A DNA stretch of 64,000 nucleotides from Gerris lacustris (taxonomy: Eukaryota > Arthropoda > Insecta > Hemiptera > Gerridae), in assembly GCA_951217055.1 (NCBI GenBank), contig OX578285.1:57633102-57697101 (forward strand). Reading direction: 5' to 3'. Shown here piece by piece: positions 13,301 to 22,385 of this stretch; positions within the stretch are counted from its first letter, which is position 1; every line of letters starts with the position of its first letter. The position numbers were made by a program, and so were the translations under genes. Below the pieces are notes generated by a model. That model made no database searches and was not told where the DNA came from. It saw only the letters and a list, made by a program, of their open reading frames with translations.

Positions 13301-16300
13301 GTTTGCGAGCAGAGCTCCAAGGAGATTGCAAAATTGATTCCTAAACTTCCTAGATGTTTTAAAGGTCTTTCTTGTTCCTAATCTTTTGCCTGACACATTT
13401 CCAGTTCCCCTCAAGGTCTCCACCCACAATAAAATTGATCTCTCCACCCACAATAAAATTGATTCCCGTCGAGGGGGGATTTTATAACGTGAATAAAACG
13501 CACGTGAGTCGATCAAGTTCCCTTGTTAACTCTTTGTGGCACGGCTATAGTGGACAAACAAAGAGGCACGGGCGGCGCACTTTATGTGCCAATGCATTTT
13601 TCAAACCATAAATTGGTTAAATCCAGATTATCTAGATTACGTTTTGGAAATGTTGAACTAAAAAGTAATGATATCTTTAATTATAAAAATAAAAATTACT
13701 ATAAAAAATCAGTAATTACTCCTTCAGCGTTCTGACTTAGTATCGGACTTTCAACCTTAATTATCAACCCTATTTATTATTATTAGTTGTCAAAGTCCTA
13801 AGATAACTCCACATAACCATCATCCTAATCTGACAACTCATGCAAAACCGAAAAATATTTATCGGAAGGCATAATTTTTCTATACCGGACATGGTGGCAC
13901 GGGCGGCGCATACACACCAAGCCAAATAAACACGGCACAACAATGCAGAACGAAACAATAATCAAAGCAGACTGTTTCATCTGTTTTAGGGGTCTCTAGT
14001 GGTAGGGAAAAATTGAGGTTTTATTATTCTCACATCGTGAATCAGTGATTTGCAGAAACTTTTTTACTCGTGGCGTACTCCATGCACCAGCCTGTGTCAC
14101 GAAGGGTTAAAAGAAGGCTTTGACGGCAAACCCACGTTACTCTCTTGACCATTTTCATTTGGCATTTTAATTACTGAGTGACTAAGTCGCAAATCTCCTG
14201 ACTGCAGTTTTCCATAGAAACCATCCCCACCCTTCCACAACTCCTCACAAAACCCCATTTACAAAAGCAAGTTTCACTGCCGCACCCTGCATATTAAAAT
14301 ATCTGAGAAGCAAATATTTAAAATGTAGTAAGCTACTGATAGAAAAACAATCTTTGTTATCTTTAAATGCGGTCACTAAAATCTAAAATATGATCACTTC
14401 CTTCTTTAGCAGTGTAAAATTTTATATATTTCCCCAGCCATAACCTTTCAAAGCATTTTCTAATTCAGGAACGTACCTCCCCGGCAGTTTTTAATAATAC
14501 AAAGTGAAATTACTCGACTTAAAAGTTAATAGTTTAAGAAAATTGTTGTTATGATCCTCTGTGTATACAAACACCAGTAGGCCTGGTGAAGAAGCCTTGT
14601 AAGAAGGGTTCTGCCAGAGACATAAGGAAAAGAAAGCGGAGTGCCAACAGGATCTGCTTGAATAAACTAGGGATCAAGTACCCTTAGCACGGCATGAAAC
14701 CAAAGAGGATCCAAACGCTTCGGAATCATTTTTTTCTCAAAGTGATTTTCTTTTAGACATTTGTAGGGTAAATTGTAGTAAATTACGCTGTAAAAAGTCA
14801 AGAGCTTATTTACCACCCAAACGAATGGTAAACTGAGAATAAGATTTCTCTATACTGTGAAAAGATGATTCCAATACCACTTTAAATAATGGAGGTAGAA
14901 TACACAAAATTATTAGAGTGGAAGTGCAAGAAACTCCTACAAATGGTTCTAAGAAAATAAAAGAATGTAAGAATACCGCCAATATTAATTCAAAGAAAGT
15001 TTGTCAATCGGGTCTTTATCCTTATTTCAATGAATTTAAGACGCTTTTAAAAATAGAGAATTCGTGGGACATAAAAATGACTGTAATTAAAACTTTATCA
15101 ATTAAAGACACGTATGCATGTGACAAAGGAAAGTACGCTGAAATGCATGCTTTTTTTTTAATGTAAGTGGCAATAGTAAAGGGTTGAATGCAATTAACAA
15201 ATGAAGTTCAACTTACTTCCTCTCCAATGAGCACCAACCACAGTAAGGATCTTTAGCTTCAAAGCATGATGAGCAGTTAGTATATGTATTGCAGTGTTCA
15301 ACAGGCAGTTTAAAAACCTAAATAACAAAAAAAAAAAAAAAATATTTAAAATACTATAATAAGACCAACGACAAATTTTAAAATAAATAAAAAATCTTTC
15401 TCATGTACAAGTGCATAATTACTTGGTCTGGTGTTTTCCATTTTGTTAGTTGATTTGTGATAAGATATTATCAAAATTTACCATAACAAAAATTCCTCCC
15501 CAGAGGGAAATCAAACCACCTGACCTATCACACACTTTGCAATTTTAATAAATTGAATTTTCACATTTTTGCCGAATGTTGCATGGAACTTGCAACGAAT
15601 TGCTTAGAATATTGTACAGCAGTTTGACCGGTAAAGACACTTATATGAGGGATGCAGTTAGCCCCTGATATGATTTCCCCTATATTTGATTGCAGGACTG
15701 GGGGCTGAGTGGCAGGGGCTTGGGTGGCACTGTCTGATGGGCTCAATTGAAAACAATGTACTGACCGGTGGCGGCTAGACCATGGGAAATGGGAAGTGGT
15801 GCCACCTCGTGTGGCAGGTTGCATTCTACTCTCATTGCTAACTGGGTGGCGAAGTGTGTCACTAGCCTTAGACTCCTGCATAGCAATTTTCTCTAAAACT
15901 AATTTTTTGCTACAAAATTGACTCATATGATCAGATTTGCATTAAAATTGGAGTACATTTTAGAATTTTTAATGCAAATCTTCAGAACCGTTTTCGAGAA
16001 ATATATATTTTTTTCTTCTAAATAATTGTTCATCAAGAAATATAATAACTTACATTAAGTATGATAAATTATAAGGAAGAGTACAATTGACAAAAAAAAC
16101 CTACGAGTATGTTGAAACAAATTTACCTTTTTTCTTGATATGATATAAAGATGTTCTCCTGATGAAGATACTGCAGTATCTGGGAGAATAGGTTCTCCGG
16201 GATCTAGTGTAATATTTTCATAATTCCAGGCTGTTGATGGATTATTAATTAAAACCTGAAATAAATGCTTATTAATTATTTAATTATTAAGAATATTTTT

Positions 16301-18361
16301 ATAAATCATTCAAAAGACAATTTATTGTGAATTTTTAACCCTTTTAGAAAAAAAAGAATTTTTAAATGCAAAAATTAACTTTACTAATAAAAAAAAAGGA
16401 TTTATTATGAAGTGAAATTTCTTTACAACTTTTTATTTTTTTTTAGGGAACAATATATTTTATTACAAAAATGATTCACAATATTTCTAAAATAAATAAA
16501 TATATTGATAGCCAACTCGTTTTCACAAACCTTCTTAAGATGGCCTTCAGATGTACCAAGAAAAGCAACAGTATATCTCTCAGTTCTGGTAACAGCAACT
16601 GATGTAATAAGGTCATTTTGAAAGGTCAAAACAGATTGGGATTTAATTGGAGCAACACCAGATATTCTGAGACCGACTTCACAAAAGTTCAAAATATTTC
16701 CAGTACTCTGAAAATAAAAGAAAAAATATAATACTTATCAGGTTATTAAATAAATTGATAGAATAATATGATAATTGATTAAATAGTTCAATATTAATTT
16801 CCATTTTCCAGATGTTGGGCAAGTATAGCCATTAATAAATCAGATAACCTTGACCATTGCTACTATTTTCCCTAAATTTAGAACATTCTATTAAGTATTT
16901 ATTTAGTTCCACCCTAGTCAAAATTCAGGGTTATAATATGACAATATTTTGAACTAACTCTTTTTATAAAACTTTATTGACAAGTCAATATCAAGATTAA
17001 AAAATGTTTAATCATAGTTGAAATGACTGAAATATGTAAAATAATTGAAACATAATTAAGTTTTAAATATTGTACTAGCCTATTAAGGCAGAATATGGAA
17101 ACAGCATAAACCATAGCACAATGTAACATGCTACATTTATTTATAAAAAAAAAGAAAAAACAGTAAAAATCTTACCCCGGCAGAAGGGCAGTTGCCATCC
17201 AAGATCAATCCAGATATATAAGGCATATTCCTGTACTTAGTACTACCATTAAAGCACATGTGAATGTTTTCATTGAATTTAGCTTCTATATCGGCAATAG
17301 TATAAATGCAAAGAGCAGATTTCTGTTGAGGTTCATTAGAAATGGATTTGCTCGGAGAAAACGACATAACTAAAACAGAATCTCCTGAATCTATGCCCAT
17401 AGAAGCAGCAAGTTCATCACCTGCTTTCGTTACTTTAGCATCTTGAATCAAGTTATATGTAAGTTCATTTTGTCCAATTTTAACCATACACTGAATTGTG
17501 ACTTCAGTGTAACTGTCAAAGTTTGCATCGTTAATACAAACCCTAGCCAGTCTTGTCACATAGCCGAGTTCTTGCTGCCCAGGCAAGTGAGACTGTTTCT
17601 GCACAATAACAAAATAAGCGTAGTCACTTGAATTAAATCCATATACGTAATTAACTAAAAAATGATCTCTGTATTTGACGTCGATCCGAAGAAGAGACTG
17701 TTTGGATATTGATAATTCAGCAAAATCAAGCTTGTACAAGTCTCGACTTGATATTGCCGGAACATCGTACCGGTACTCTCCATTGTTAGTGTATGTAGTA
17801 CCTACGTAGAGTACGTTCGAATGGCCCCATTGATTATAATGTTCAGGTCCGATAAACGCATAAGTCGATGATGTCTCATCATTGGCGGCAATATTAACCG
17901 GGAAAAACTGACTTGGTAAGCTTATGTTTCCAAGCTTGTACTTTGTACACGCTCCTTGATGAACAGAACCACATGCTATCACAGTTTTTCCTTCACTATC
18001 TATTACTAAAATCTTGTTTACATTGTCTGTACTGATTAGTTCTATAGTCGGAGAATCACACCCGCTAGCGTGGCACATGGCACTGTCGTTGATAGGCCCT
18101 GTCACAACACATGCTTCTAAATTTAAATTAGAATCTAACTGGACAATCCTGTTGACACCGGCCACATAGATTTTTCCAGAGGAATAATCGAGGGCGAGGT
18201 GGGTAAGCTTCTTGATGTTACTGAAGGAACAAGCCCCTGAGCTATTCGATGGGAAATGTGGGATGACAGTTTTCAATGATCTCTCAACGGCAACAGAGCC
18301 AACAATGATGTAAGTAAGCAGTCCAATTAAAATGATTCCCATCCTGGTTAGAACATATCAC
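1012..18361 (-). CDS. PlexB: Plexin-B semaphorin receptor, 19 exons in window, 3' end beyond left edge
   Basis: Cell-surface receptor for semaphorins that signals through a cytoplasmic Ras/Rap-GAP domain and Rho-family binding in axon guidance and cell adhesion. Seen: signal peptide ([20 protein letters not shown]), sema domain to about residue 490, PSI domains near 500-550, 645-691 and 803-855, IPT repeats 856-1235, membrane span about 1262-1284, then juxtamembrane helix and the split GAP region. Coding exons in order (minus): 17176-18342, 16531-16707, 16127-16255, 15217-15317, 12711-12843, 11339-11704, 10392-10625, 9989-10246, 9070-9318, 8507-8923, 8044-8340, 7734-7910, 6172-6412, 5883-6025, 5632-5765, 4521-4869, 1802-1955, 1477-1662, 1012-1363. 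All phases join, giving about 1,754 residues. B class is inferred from HLVKP and [13 protein letters not shown], where A plexins differ. The last 150 or so residues of the GAP domain are outside the window. Confidence 0.95.
1477..1662 (-). CDS. PlexB: PlexB exon: Rho-binding domain end
   Basis: Begins [18 protein letters not shown] and continues [12 protein letters not shown]. The [11 protein letters not shown] form is close to vertebrate B plexins. Ends with one base of a Cys codon at donor GTATGT. Confidence 0.93.
1802..1955 (-). CDS. PlexB: PlexB exon: start of Rho-binding domain
   Basis: Encodes [20 protein letters not shown] and [12 protein letters not shown], the ubiquitin-like Rho-GTPase binding domain inserted in the plexin GAP. 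Phase 1 end at GTAACT. Confidence 0.94.
2100..2350 (-). repeat. Repeat family B fragment
   Basis: Reverse complement of part of the sequence at 28,670-29,060: shared blocks are TGCCAAATTTC, the AAATTAATTTC block after the GG-rich stretch, and the end with ACAGAC and TTTTTTGGACTCA. Dispersed repeat of unknown class, with an AACCCAATCTC-like segment similar to a degenerate tRNA B box. Confidence 0.6.
2557..4021. mobile_element. Harbinger-like DNA element with terminal inverted repeats
   Basis: Left end GGTGTGTTCCAACAG and right end CTGTTGGAACAAACC are inverted copies flanked by TA. Both subterminal regions are rich in TTCTAGAACC-type inverted motifs and have a GCGCATGC block. Length 1,465 bases. 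Internal plus-strand frame 3048-3461 shows no transposase domain I can name, so it is probably non-autonomous. Assignment to PIF/Harbinger is by end style only. Confidence 0.55.
4084..4345. mobile_element. MITE family G, copy in plexin intron
   Basis: Begins TTGTTACTCCCCTAAG, passes through AATAACTATTAAGACAAAGG, CCAATGTACATTGGG and GGAATATCACAC, and ends GGGAGTAACAGTCTAAAGAAG. The ends are inverted relative to one another. Related copies lie at 19,352-19,509, 20,470-21,445 and 23,365-23,430. Confidence 0.6.
4521..4869 (-). CDS. PlexB: PlexB exon: GAP region, residues about 1408-1524
   Basis: Encodes [32 protein letters not shown] and [20 protein letters not shown], all strongly conserved in plexins. 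Donor GTAAGT. A reading frame on the plus strand at 4633-4881 is only its antisense shadow. Confidence 0.95.
5094..5449. mobile_element. pogo/Tigger-like MITE
   Basis: Left end CAGTAGAACCTTCATTAACTG and right end reverse complement CAGTAGAACCTCAATTATCTG are terminal inverted repeats, each bordered by TA. CAGTAGAACCTC plus TA duplication is the signature of pogo-group elements. No transposase frame inside, 356 bases, in a plexin intron. Confidence 0.75.
5632..5765 (-). CDS. PlexB: PlexB exon: GAP region with arginine-finger segment
   Basis: Encodes [20 protein letters not shown] and KSFNIRDK. The RD pair before the exon end corresponds to the catalytic arginine region known in plexin GAP domains. 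Ends in phase 2 at GTACGT. Confidence 0.93.
5883..6025 (-). CDS. PlexB: PlexB exon: start of cytoplasmic GAP region
   Basis: Completes an Ala codon, then [12 protein letters not shown] and [18 protein letters not shown], a strongly conserved plexin segment. The donor is AAG followed by GTTTGA, weak but required: the next codon read through is TGA. Confidence 0.9.
6172..6412 (-). CDS. PlexB: PlexB exon: membrane span and juxtamembrane helix
   Basis: Contains [11 protein letters not shown] before the span, a hydrophobic stretch of about 22 residues ending VLIYRRK, then a charged helical juxtamembrane segment ([17 protein letters not shown]) as in other plexins. Ends in phase 1 at GTATGT. Confidence 0.95.
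7100..7480 (+). mobile_element. tRNA-derived SINE with target-site duplication
   Basis: Pol III A box TGGCTCAGAGG (7111-7121) and B box GGTTCGATTCC (7211-7221), with an A-run at the 3' end (7472-7482). Flanks repeat: AATACAATATTT (7088-7099) and AATACAACATTT (7481-7492), one mismatch in twelve. Body is unrelated to tRNA after the B box. The two overlapping minus-strand frames here are not genes. Confidence 0.85.
7734..7910 (-). CDS. PlexB: PlexB exon: last ectodomain fold, residues 1177-1235
   Basis: 59 codons; [18 protein letters not shown] followed by RLVCSPP, the membrane-proximal IPT fold of plexins. Acceptor TTTCAG, donor GTAAGT. Confidence 0.92.
8044..8340 (-). CDS. PlexB: PlexB exon: IPT 3 end and IPT 4 start, residues 1078-1176
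   Basis: 99 codons, beginning [15 protein letters not shown] and continuing with KIGFIMDNV and [11 protein letters not shown], which opens the last ectodomain fold. Phase 0. Confidence 0.92.
8507..8923 (-). CDS. PlexB: PlexB exon: IPT repeat 2 and start of repeat 3, residues 939-1077
   Basis: 139 codons. IPT 2 has [15 protein letters not shown] and ends [12 protein letters not shown] 3 starts [14 protein letters not shown] and is split by the intron. Donor GTAAAA. Confidence 0.93.
9070..9318 (-). CDS. PlexB: PlexB exon: IPT/TIG repeat 1, residues 856-938
   Basis: One exon, one IPT repeat: [20 protein letters not shown] at the start and VHFSYK at the end, the first and last strands of the fold. 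Phase 0, donor GTATGT. Confidence 0.94.
9989..10246 (-). CDS. PlexB: PlexB exon: domain end and PSI 3, residues 770-855
   Basis: 86 codons, phase 0. Ends the preceding fold (VSLVWNRN) and then gives PSI 3: [16 protein letters not shown], then [10 protein letters not shown] and CPKPRI, which is the standard start of plexin IPT 1. Donor GTATAC. Confidence 0.94.
10313..10344 (+). repeat. 32-base poly-T run in short plexin intron
   Basis: Uninterrupted T run in the 145-base intron between 10,247 and 10,391. On the transcript it is poly-A, placed well upstream of the acceptor. Confidence 0.9.
10392..10625 (-). CDS. PlexB: PlexB exon: second TIG-like domain, residues 692-769
   Basis: 78 codons; begins [16 protein letters not shown] and ends CDKTT. 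The donor that keeps the frame is GTTGGT, a poor match to consensus; reading on meets no better GT before a stop. The following intron is only 145 bases and holds a 32-base poly-T run (plus strand). Confidence 0.88.
10626..11338. other. Plexin intron, nothing recognised
   Basis: AT-rich intron without a frame, repeat border or RNA-like fold that I could support. Confidence 0.5.
11339..11704 (-). CDS. PlexB: PlexB exon: TIG-like domain and PSI 2, residues 570-691
   Basis: 122 codons, phase 0. First part is the immunoglobulin-like fold between PSI 1 and 2 ([15 protein letters not shown]). Last third is PSI 2, with [11 protein letters not shown] then WACNWC and a closing C. Confidence 0.94.
11705..12710. 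other. Plexin intron with short internal repeats
   Basis: AT-rich. Around 12,300-12,390 the motif CGAGCATATC recurs three to four times, and at 12,470-12,530 AGTGCGGTAAAGTA-like units repeat three times. May be a decayed element; no ends could be set. Confidence 0.4.
12711..12843 (-). CDS. PlexB: PlexB exon: PSI 1 end and following linker
   Basis: Starts with G, completing a Lys codon, then CTIKSAC, the closing cysteines of PSI 1, and a stretch with [11 protein letters not shown] typical of the region before the plexin TIG-like domain. Donor GTAAGT. Confidence 0.92.
12844..15216. other. Large plexin intron, mostly unassigned
   Basis: 2.4 kb intron. Holds a tandem duplication of CTCCACCCACAATAAAATTGAT at about 13,418-13,462 and two copies of GGCACGGGCGGCGCA (about 13,564 and 13,895). 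A plus-strand frame at 14918-15166 (82 codons, Lys-rich) has no recognisable domain. Confidence 0.45.
15217..15317 (-). CDS. PlexB: PlexB exon: PSI domain 1, first half
   Basis: Encodes [18 protein letters not shown] followed by PYCGWC, the cysteine pattern of a plexin-semaphorin-integrin domain. Ends in phase 2 (AA) at donor GTAAGT and is completed by the G of the next exon. Confidence 0.93.
15469..16015 (+). repeat. Repeat family B copy, diverged
   Basis: Starts with TATCAAAATTTACCATAA and ends near CCGTTTTCGAGAAATAT, matching the borders of the copy at 28,625-28,830. The inside is partly different, including a GC-rich stretch at 15,690-15,860. Confidence 0.5.
16127..16255 (-). CDS. PlexB: PlexB exon: end of sema domain, residues 449-491
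   Basis: Phase 0 at both ends, 43 codons. Contains [11 protein letters not shown], the closing strand of the sema propeller that leads into the first PSI domain in the next exon. Acceptor TTTCAG, donor GTAAAT. Confidence 0.92.
16531..16707 (-). CDS. PlexB: PlexB exon: sema domain, residues 390-448
   Basis: Acceptor TTTCAG, phase 0, 59 codons. Encodes the last sema blades with [14 protein letters not shown], the usual blade-7 strand of plexins and semaphorins. Donor GTTTGT is weaker than consensus, but the frame and the family match fix it. Confidence 0.92.
17176..18361 (-). CDS. PlexB: PlexB exon: 5'UTR end, signal peptide and most of sema domain
   Basis: Starts after acceptor TTGCAG at 18362, has 19 bases of 5'UTR, then ATG at 18342. 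Residues 1-389. The hydrophobic first 20 residues are a signal peptide. Sema-domain landmarks seen include [27 protein letters not shown] and [10 protein letters not shown]. Donor GTAAGA after GCC GGG. Because the acceptor lies 19 bases before the ATG, at least one non-coding exon exists upstream; it was not identified with confidence. Confidence 0.95.
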
Positions 18362-18664
18362 CTGCAACATAATGCCCTTTTTAGAGAACTATATTTAATA
18401 CAATTAATAAAAATAAAGCTAAGTAAAGGGGGAAAACCTATAAAAATATTAAAGAATAAGACGAGATGTGTTATCAGTAATTGAATACAAGAGTTTGGAT
18501 ATTTTGAGAAAAAAAATTATCACTGTGTCTTAAAAGGTAAAATTAATGCAGGCAACAATATTATAACAGAATTTATAAAATTGTATTAACCATATCTGGG
18601 GACTCAATGATATTGATCAGAATCATTAATAATAAATAAATAGCTTTATCTTAAGTATCATTTA

Positions 18665-18870
18665 CGGTACTCTTTTAGTTTGATACCCCCCTAAGAAAAA
18701 GGAATAATCTAGTAGGAGGGTACCAAACTAAAAGAGGCGCCTCTATACGCCTCTTTTAGTTTGATACCCCCCTAAGAATAAGAAAAAGGAATAATCTAGT
18801 AGGGGGGTACCAAACTAAAAGAGGCGTATAGGGTCGCCTCTTTTAGTTTGGTACCCCCCTAAGAAAAATG
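18665..18870. repeat. Stacked inverted-repeat cassettes (TTTTAGTTTGGTACCCCC)
   Basis: The motif CTCTTTTAGTTTGRTACCCC occurs five times in alternating orientation: about 18,670 (+), 18,717-18,740 (-), 18,751 (+), 18,800-18,825 (-) and 18,835 (+). The first four form two short back-to-back palindromic units; the last opens an interval closed by a sixth copy at 19,732-19,760. Confidence 0.75.
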
Positions 18871-19761
18871 AATAATTTAGTAAGATTATTTAATTAAATT
18901 AATTTAGGGCAGGAATTAAAATGGAAAAGTGAGAAACACCTCTCTAATGTCATAGACAAAGGGAGTATTATGTATCATTTCTTGGGGATTTTTTTTTTTT
19001 TTTTTTTTTTAATTGAATGACCTGTTATATGAAAAAATAAACATTGTCAATTAAATTTTATTTCGTTGACAGAAAAAATATTAGATTTGTCTAAAGCGAA
19101 ATTAAAATAAGTTGAGTTTTAGAGGAATAGAAAGGTCTAAATTTCCGAAGTGTATTTCTGTTTAATGGACAATTAGATGAGAGGGAGTTATTCCAATGGA
19201 TGCTAGGTAAGGTACTTAAAATTTGAATTGTAATTTTTGTGAAAGTTTGTTTGAGGTATTTTATTTCTTAAAATTTGAACATATTAAAATGAATGAAAAT
19301 AACCTAGTATCGCTCACTCATATCTTCCGGTAAATATGTCATAACTGCCCAACTTTGTCTAAATAACTACAACGATAATCGGATATTTAGTCTAATGTAC
19401 ATTGGGACAAAGGAATATCACACTTTTGTATATAAAAGTGTGATATTCCTTTGTCCCAATGTACATTAGACTAAATATCCGATTATCGTTGTAGTTATTT
19501 AGACAAAGTGAAGTCTTTTCTTTCCCATTTCGGGAAAAGAAAAGATGATCAGACACAATGTTTTGTAAAATCCACTCATTATCTATTATTAATTACTGAT
19601 CCATTTCATTGGAAATGTAAGATGACCTGGGTGTTTAAATTTGTTGGGCATAGTACTAACTGTCCAACAAGGCAAGTCAGAACTATTTCCCACTCATTTA
19701 CCCACCCAGGTCTTCTCAAATTTGCAATAAAGTAGGGGGTACCAAACTAAAAGAGTGCCTC
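18835..19761. mobile_element. Candidate MITE bounded by CCTCTTTTAGTTTGGTACCCC inverted repeats
   Basis: Left CGCCTCTTTTAGTTTGGTAC at about 18,836 and right GGTACCAAACTAAAAGAG at 19,738-19,755 are inverted copies. The interval contains a poly-T run (18,989-19,010) and the 158-bp palindrome of family G, which would be a nested insertion. Superfamily unknown. Confidence 0.5.
19352..19509. repeat. 158-bp near-perfect palindrome (MITE family G)
   Basis: Symmetric about 19,430.5. Left arm begins ACTTTGTCTAAATAAC and right arm ends GTTATTTAGACAAAGT; inner arms GGACAAAGGAATATCACAC and its complement. Only a mismatch near the centre was seen. There is essentially no loop, so it can extrude as a cruciform. 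The sequence is shared with the family at 4,170-4,240, 21,298-21,340 and 23,371-23,430. Confidence 0.9.
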
Positions 19762-19832
19762 ATTTACAATCATAAATATGCTACAGAGTAAGTTGGACTC
19801 GACACCTTTTTAATTTTTTTGAAAAAGGACCG

Positions 19833-20270
19833 TTTAGGTGCGAAGAATACAAATTAAATCATTTGAATAGAACATTTTGGCCCTTTCTTTTAAGGGTCAT
19901 CCTCAGTCAATCTTTATTTATTAAGAGTGTTTAATAATGCCCAGAGTTTTCTCATCTCCATAAGAGAAAGTGTGTAATATCAATTTAAAACTTGTTAATT
20001 CTTATTATTAATTTGTTTTACACATTTTGTAACATTTTTTTTTTTTTTAGTAATTTTTAATTATGTATCCTAATTTATTTGTTATTTTTTTAAATTTTAA
20101 ATTTGATTGACAAGTTTTATAAAAAATAATGATTTTCTCTTATGGAGATGAGATAACTCTGGGCATTATTAAATACTCTTAATAAATAAAGATTGACTGA
20201 GGATGACCATAAAGGAAAGGGACAAAATGTCTCTTTTTAAATGATTAAATTTGTATTCTTTGCACCTTAA
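19833..20270. mobile_element. Foldback element, about 135-bp arms
   Basis: Left arm begins TTAGGTGCGAAGAATACAAA and runs to CTCATCTCCATAAGAGAAA near 19,970; right arm starts TCTCTTATGGAGATGAGA near 20,133 and ends TGCACCTTAA at 20,270. Arms have small mismatches. Spacer of about 160 bases is AT-rich with no frame. Confidence 0.8.
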
Positions 20271-20469
20271 GGGTTCATAAATATGCTTTGTATTGCATAA
20301 ATAATCTTTTGAAACCATGTAGAATGTGGGTTTAATGAATGAGCAAATAAAAAAACAAAAAACAAGACAGAGTACAATATGAAGAAGATAACAATATCAT
20401 TATTTTTTACAACCAAAAAAGAATTGTAGAGATAAATTTTAGCAAAATCAACAATTTGATTGGTAATTT

Positions 20470-21445
20470 GGTACTTCTTAAGATTGTTACACCCCTATGA
20501 TTTTTTAGAATATAAATGACTTTGACTAAATAACTATTAAGAATAAACAGGTCAAGTGTGTGCTAGTCAGCACACAGCGAGGGTCCGTAGGCCACACTAT
20601 ATAGTGTTTAACTGTAAAGAGTATAAACAGTGTTTTTTTTAAATGCTAAAAAGCTTATTTTGAACCATTCTATGGGTCTGATATTCTCAAAACACACTCT
20701 GATAAAGTATTTTTTTGCCACTGAACCGGACTACAACCATATAAATACATCGAAAAGACCATAATTATAAAAAAAAACGTATTTTGTCAATAAAAAATAA
20801 AATAATATTTTTTTCGAAATTTCTAAAAAGTGGTATCTTTACTTTTGGTCGAAGAATGTTCAGGAATTTTTTCAGATTTTTTGCACTTCACATAAGCGAG
20901 ATAGAGGGGGGGGGGGGGACACGTTTCACACCCACTTTAAACTTGCCTACGCTCGCCCTATCAAAGTTATATCCAAAGAATTATATATTTTTGTAATCAG
21001 CTCGACGTACCCTTTCATATGATACCCCTCAAGGTGTCGATAAAAAATTAAAAAAATGTTAACCCTTAAGTTTTTTTACCCTAATTTTTTTGAAAAATAT
21101 TTTTTTTAAGTCGCTATATTTTTAAAATATGTGGGTCGGTACAAGACACATACATGCCAAATTTCAAAGTGATCGGACGAAAGGTGTAGCAGTGAGAGGA
21201 CGGAAGGACAGACACACGCAGGAAAATATAAGGGTCCTTGGTTTTGCCAAGGACCCTTGGCAAAACCACCTTGACCCTAAAAAGGGATTTTAAGCCCAAT
21301 GTACTTTGGGACAAAGGAATATCACACTTCTGTTTTAATAAGGGGAGTAACAGTCTAAAGAAGATAATTTCATACACCTTCTTTAGATCGTAACTCTCTT
21401 CTGTTTTTTTTTTTTTATAAGGGGAGTAACAGTCTAAAGAAGTGC
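20470..21445. mobile_element. MITE family G copy interrupted by repeat A
   Basis: Left part has AGATTGTTACACCCCTATG to AATAACTATTAAG (20,477-20,541); right part resumes with CCCAATGTACTTTGGGAC (about 21,296) and ends GGGAGTAACAGTCTAAAGAAG near 21,441. The uninterrupted order is visible at 4,084-4,345. Confidence 0.65.
20542..21283 (+). repeat. Repeat family A, copy 1
   Basis: Starts AATAAACAGGTCAAGTGTGT, has GAGGGTCCGTAGGCC near its left end and GGTCCTTGGTTTTGCC near its right end, and the insect-repeat phrase ATGCCAAATTTCAAAGTGAT then ACAGACACACGCAGG. About 90% alike by eye to copy 2 at 36,391-37,725. Includes a G run at 20,907-20,918. Confidence 0.8.
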
Positions 21446-21639
21446 AGGTAATTTTATTTTTATAATTAAATATTTACACAACTAAACAATTTGAAAATGA
21501 ATAAATGTAAAGCATATAAGTAATTGATTAGTTTAAGCATGGTCAAGTTTATTTGAGTAAGTTCCAACAAATTTCAATCAAAACCATCCAGTTAGTGTAC
21601 CGTAAAAAGAGGATCAAATTCATATTTGACGATATAACA

Positions 21640-22385
21640 GGCAAAGAATTGTAACTTTGTTTAATTTTAAATCATGTAAACAATTTACAAATCCCACTGC
21701 CCTTACAAACCATTTTCATTCTACTAGTCACAAATTTTATTTTATTAATCCCACAATCTTAGCTCAAGAACCTAATTACCGGCGACGAAATGTTCTTGAA
21801 ATGTATTATATATCTAAAACCATCAACACTGTTAACTTCAGAACTGACGCCAATAACCTAAGCATCTGTTACCATAATATTATCACCAATTTTTAATGTA
21901 TTTTAATTTTCTTGTTCAATTACCTTCTAGTCAAACTCTACAACTTTTTTGGTATGTTATTCCATTGCTTTTGTTTATCTTTTCAGTCAAATTTATTATT
22001 CTTAGTCTTGTCTCACTGTTAATTTATGTTTTTCGAATTATTATTTAGTTCAGTGCAATATTTATGATTTGTTTTTTGTGATATTAGTTTTTTAAGTCTA
22101 GTTGTAATATAAAATGTAGCCTCTTCCTATACCTGTGATCCACCACCCTTTACACCTGGCCTTTTCTTTTACTGTTAATCCTCTCACGTCCTTCTTGCCT
22201 CCCACCTTCAATCCTTTCTAACTCCTCTATTTACTCTATCATTTCTTGACCAGTCCTATTCCTAACGTCAACATGTATATACTTTAAATTCAGTATATTT
22301 TGTCTATTATCTGTAGTTATACCCTGATGATGTGTACAAATTACACGAAACTAGTTGGTCAAACTATGTAGTTTTTTTATTTAAA
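21640..22385 (+). mobile_element. Penelope-like element 3' end (GIY-YIG tail)
   Basis: Open frame 21657-21896 contains LTNHFHSTSHKF, RRRNVLEMYYIS and NFRTDANNLSICYHNII, the His-rich C-terminal part of Penelope-like GIY-YIG proteins. Downstream at about 22,321 the phrase CCTGATGATG with ACGAAACTAGTTG is the usual Penelope 3' signature. The reverse transcriptase is absent, so this is a 5'-truncated copy. Confidence 0.7.

Noticed and set aside
14918..15166. 82-codon plus-strand frame in a plexin intron
   Set aside because: No domain, no splice context, ends in a T-run; coding not supported.
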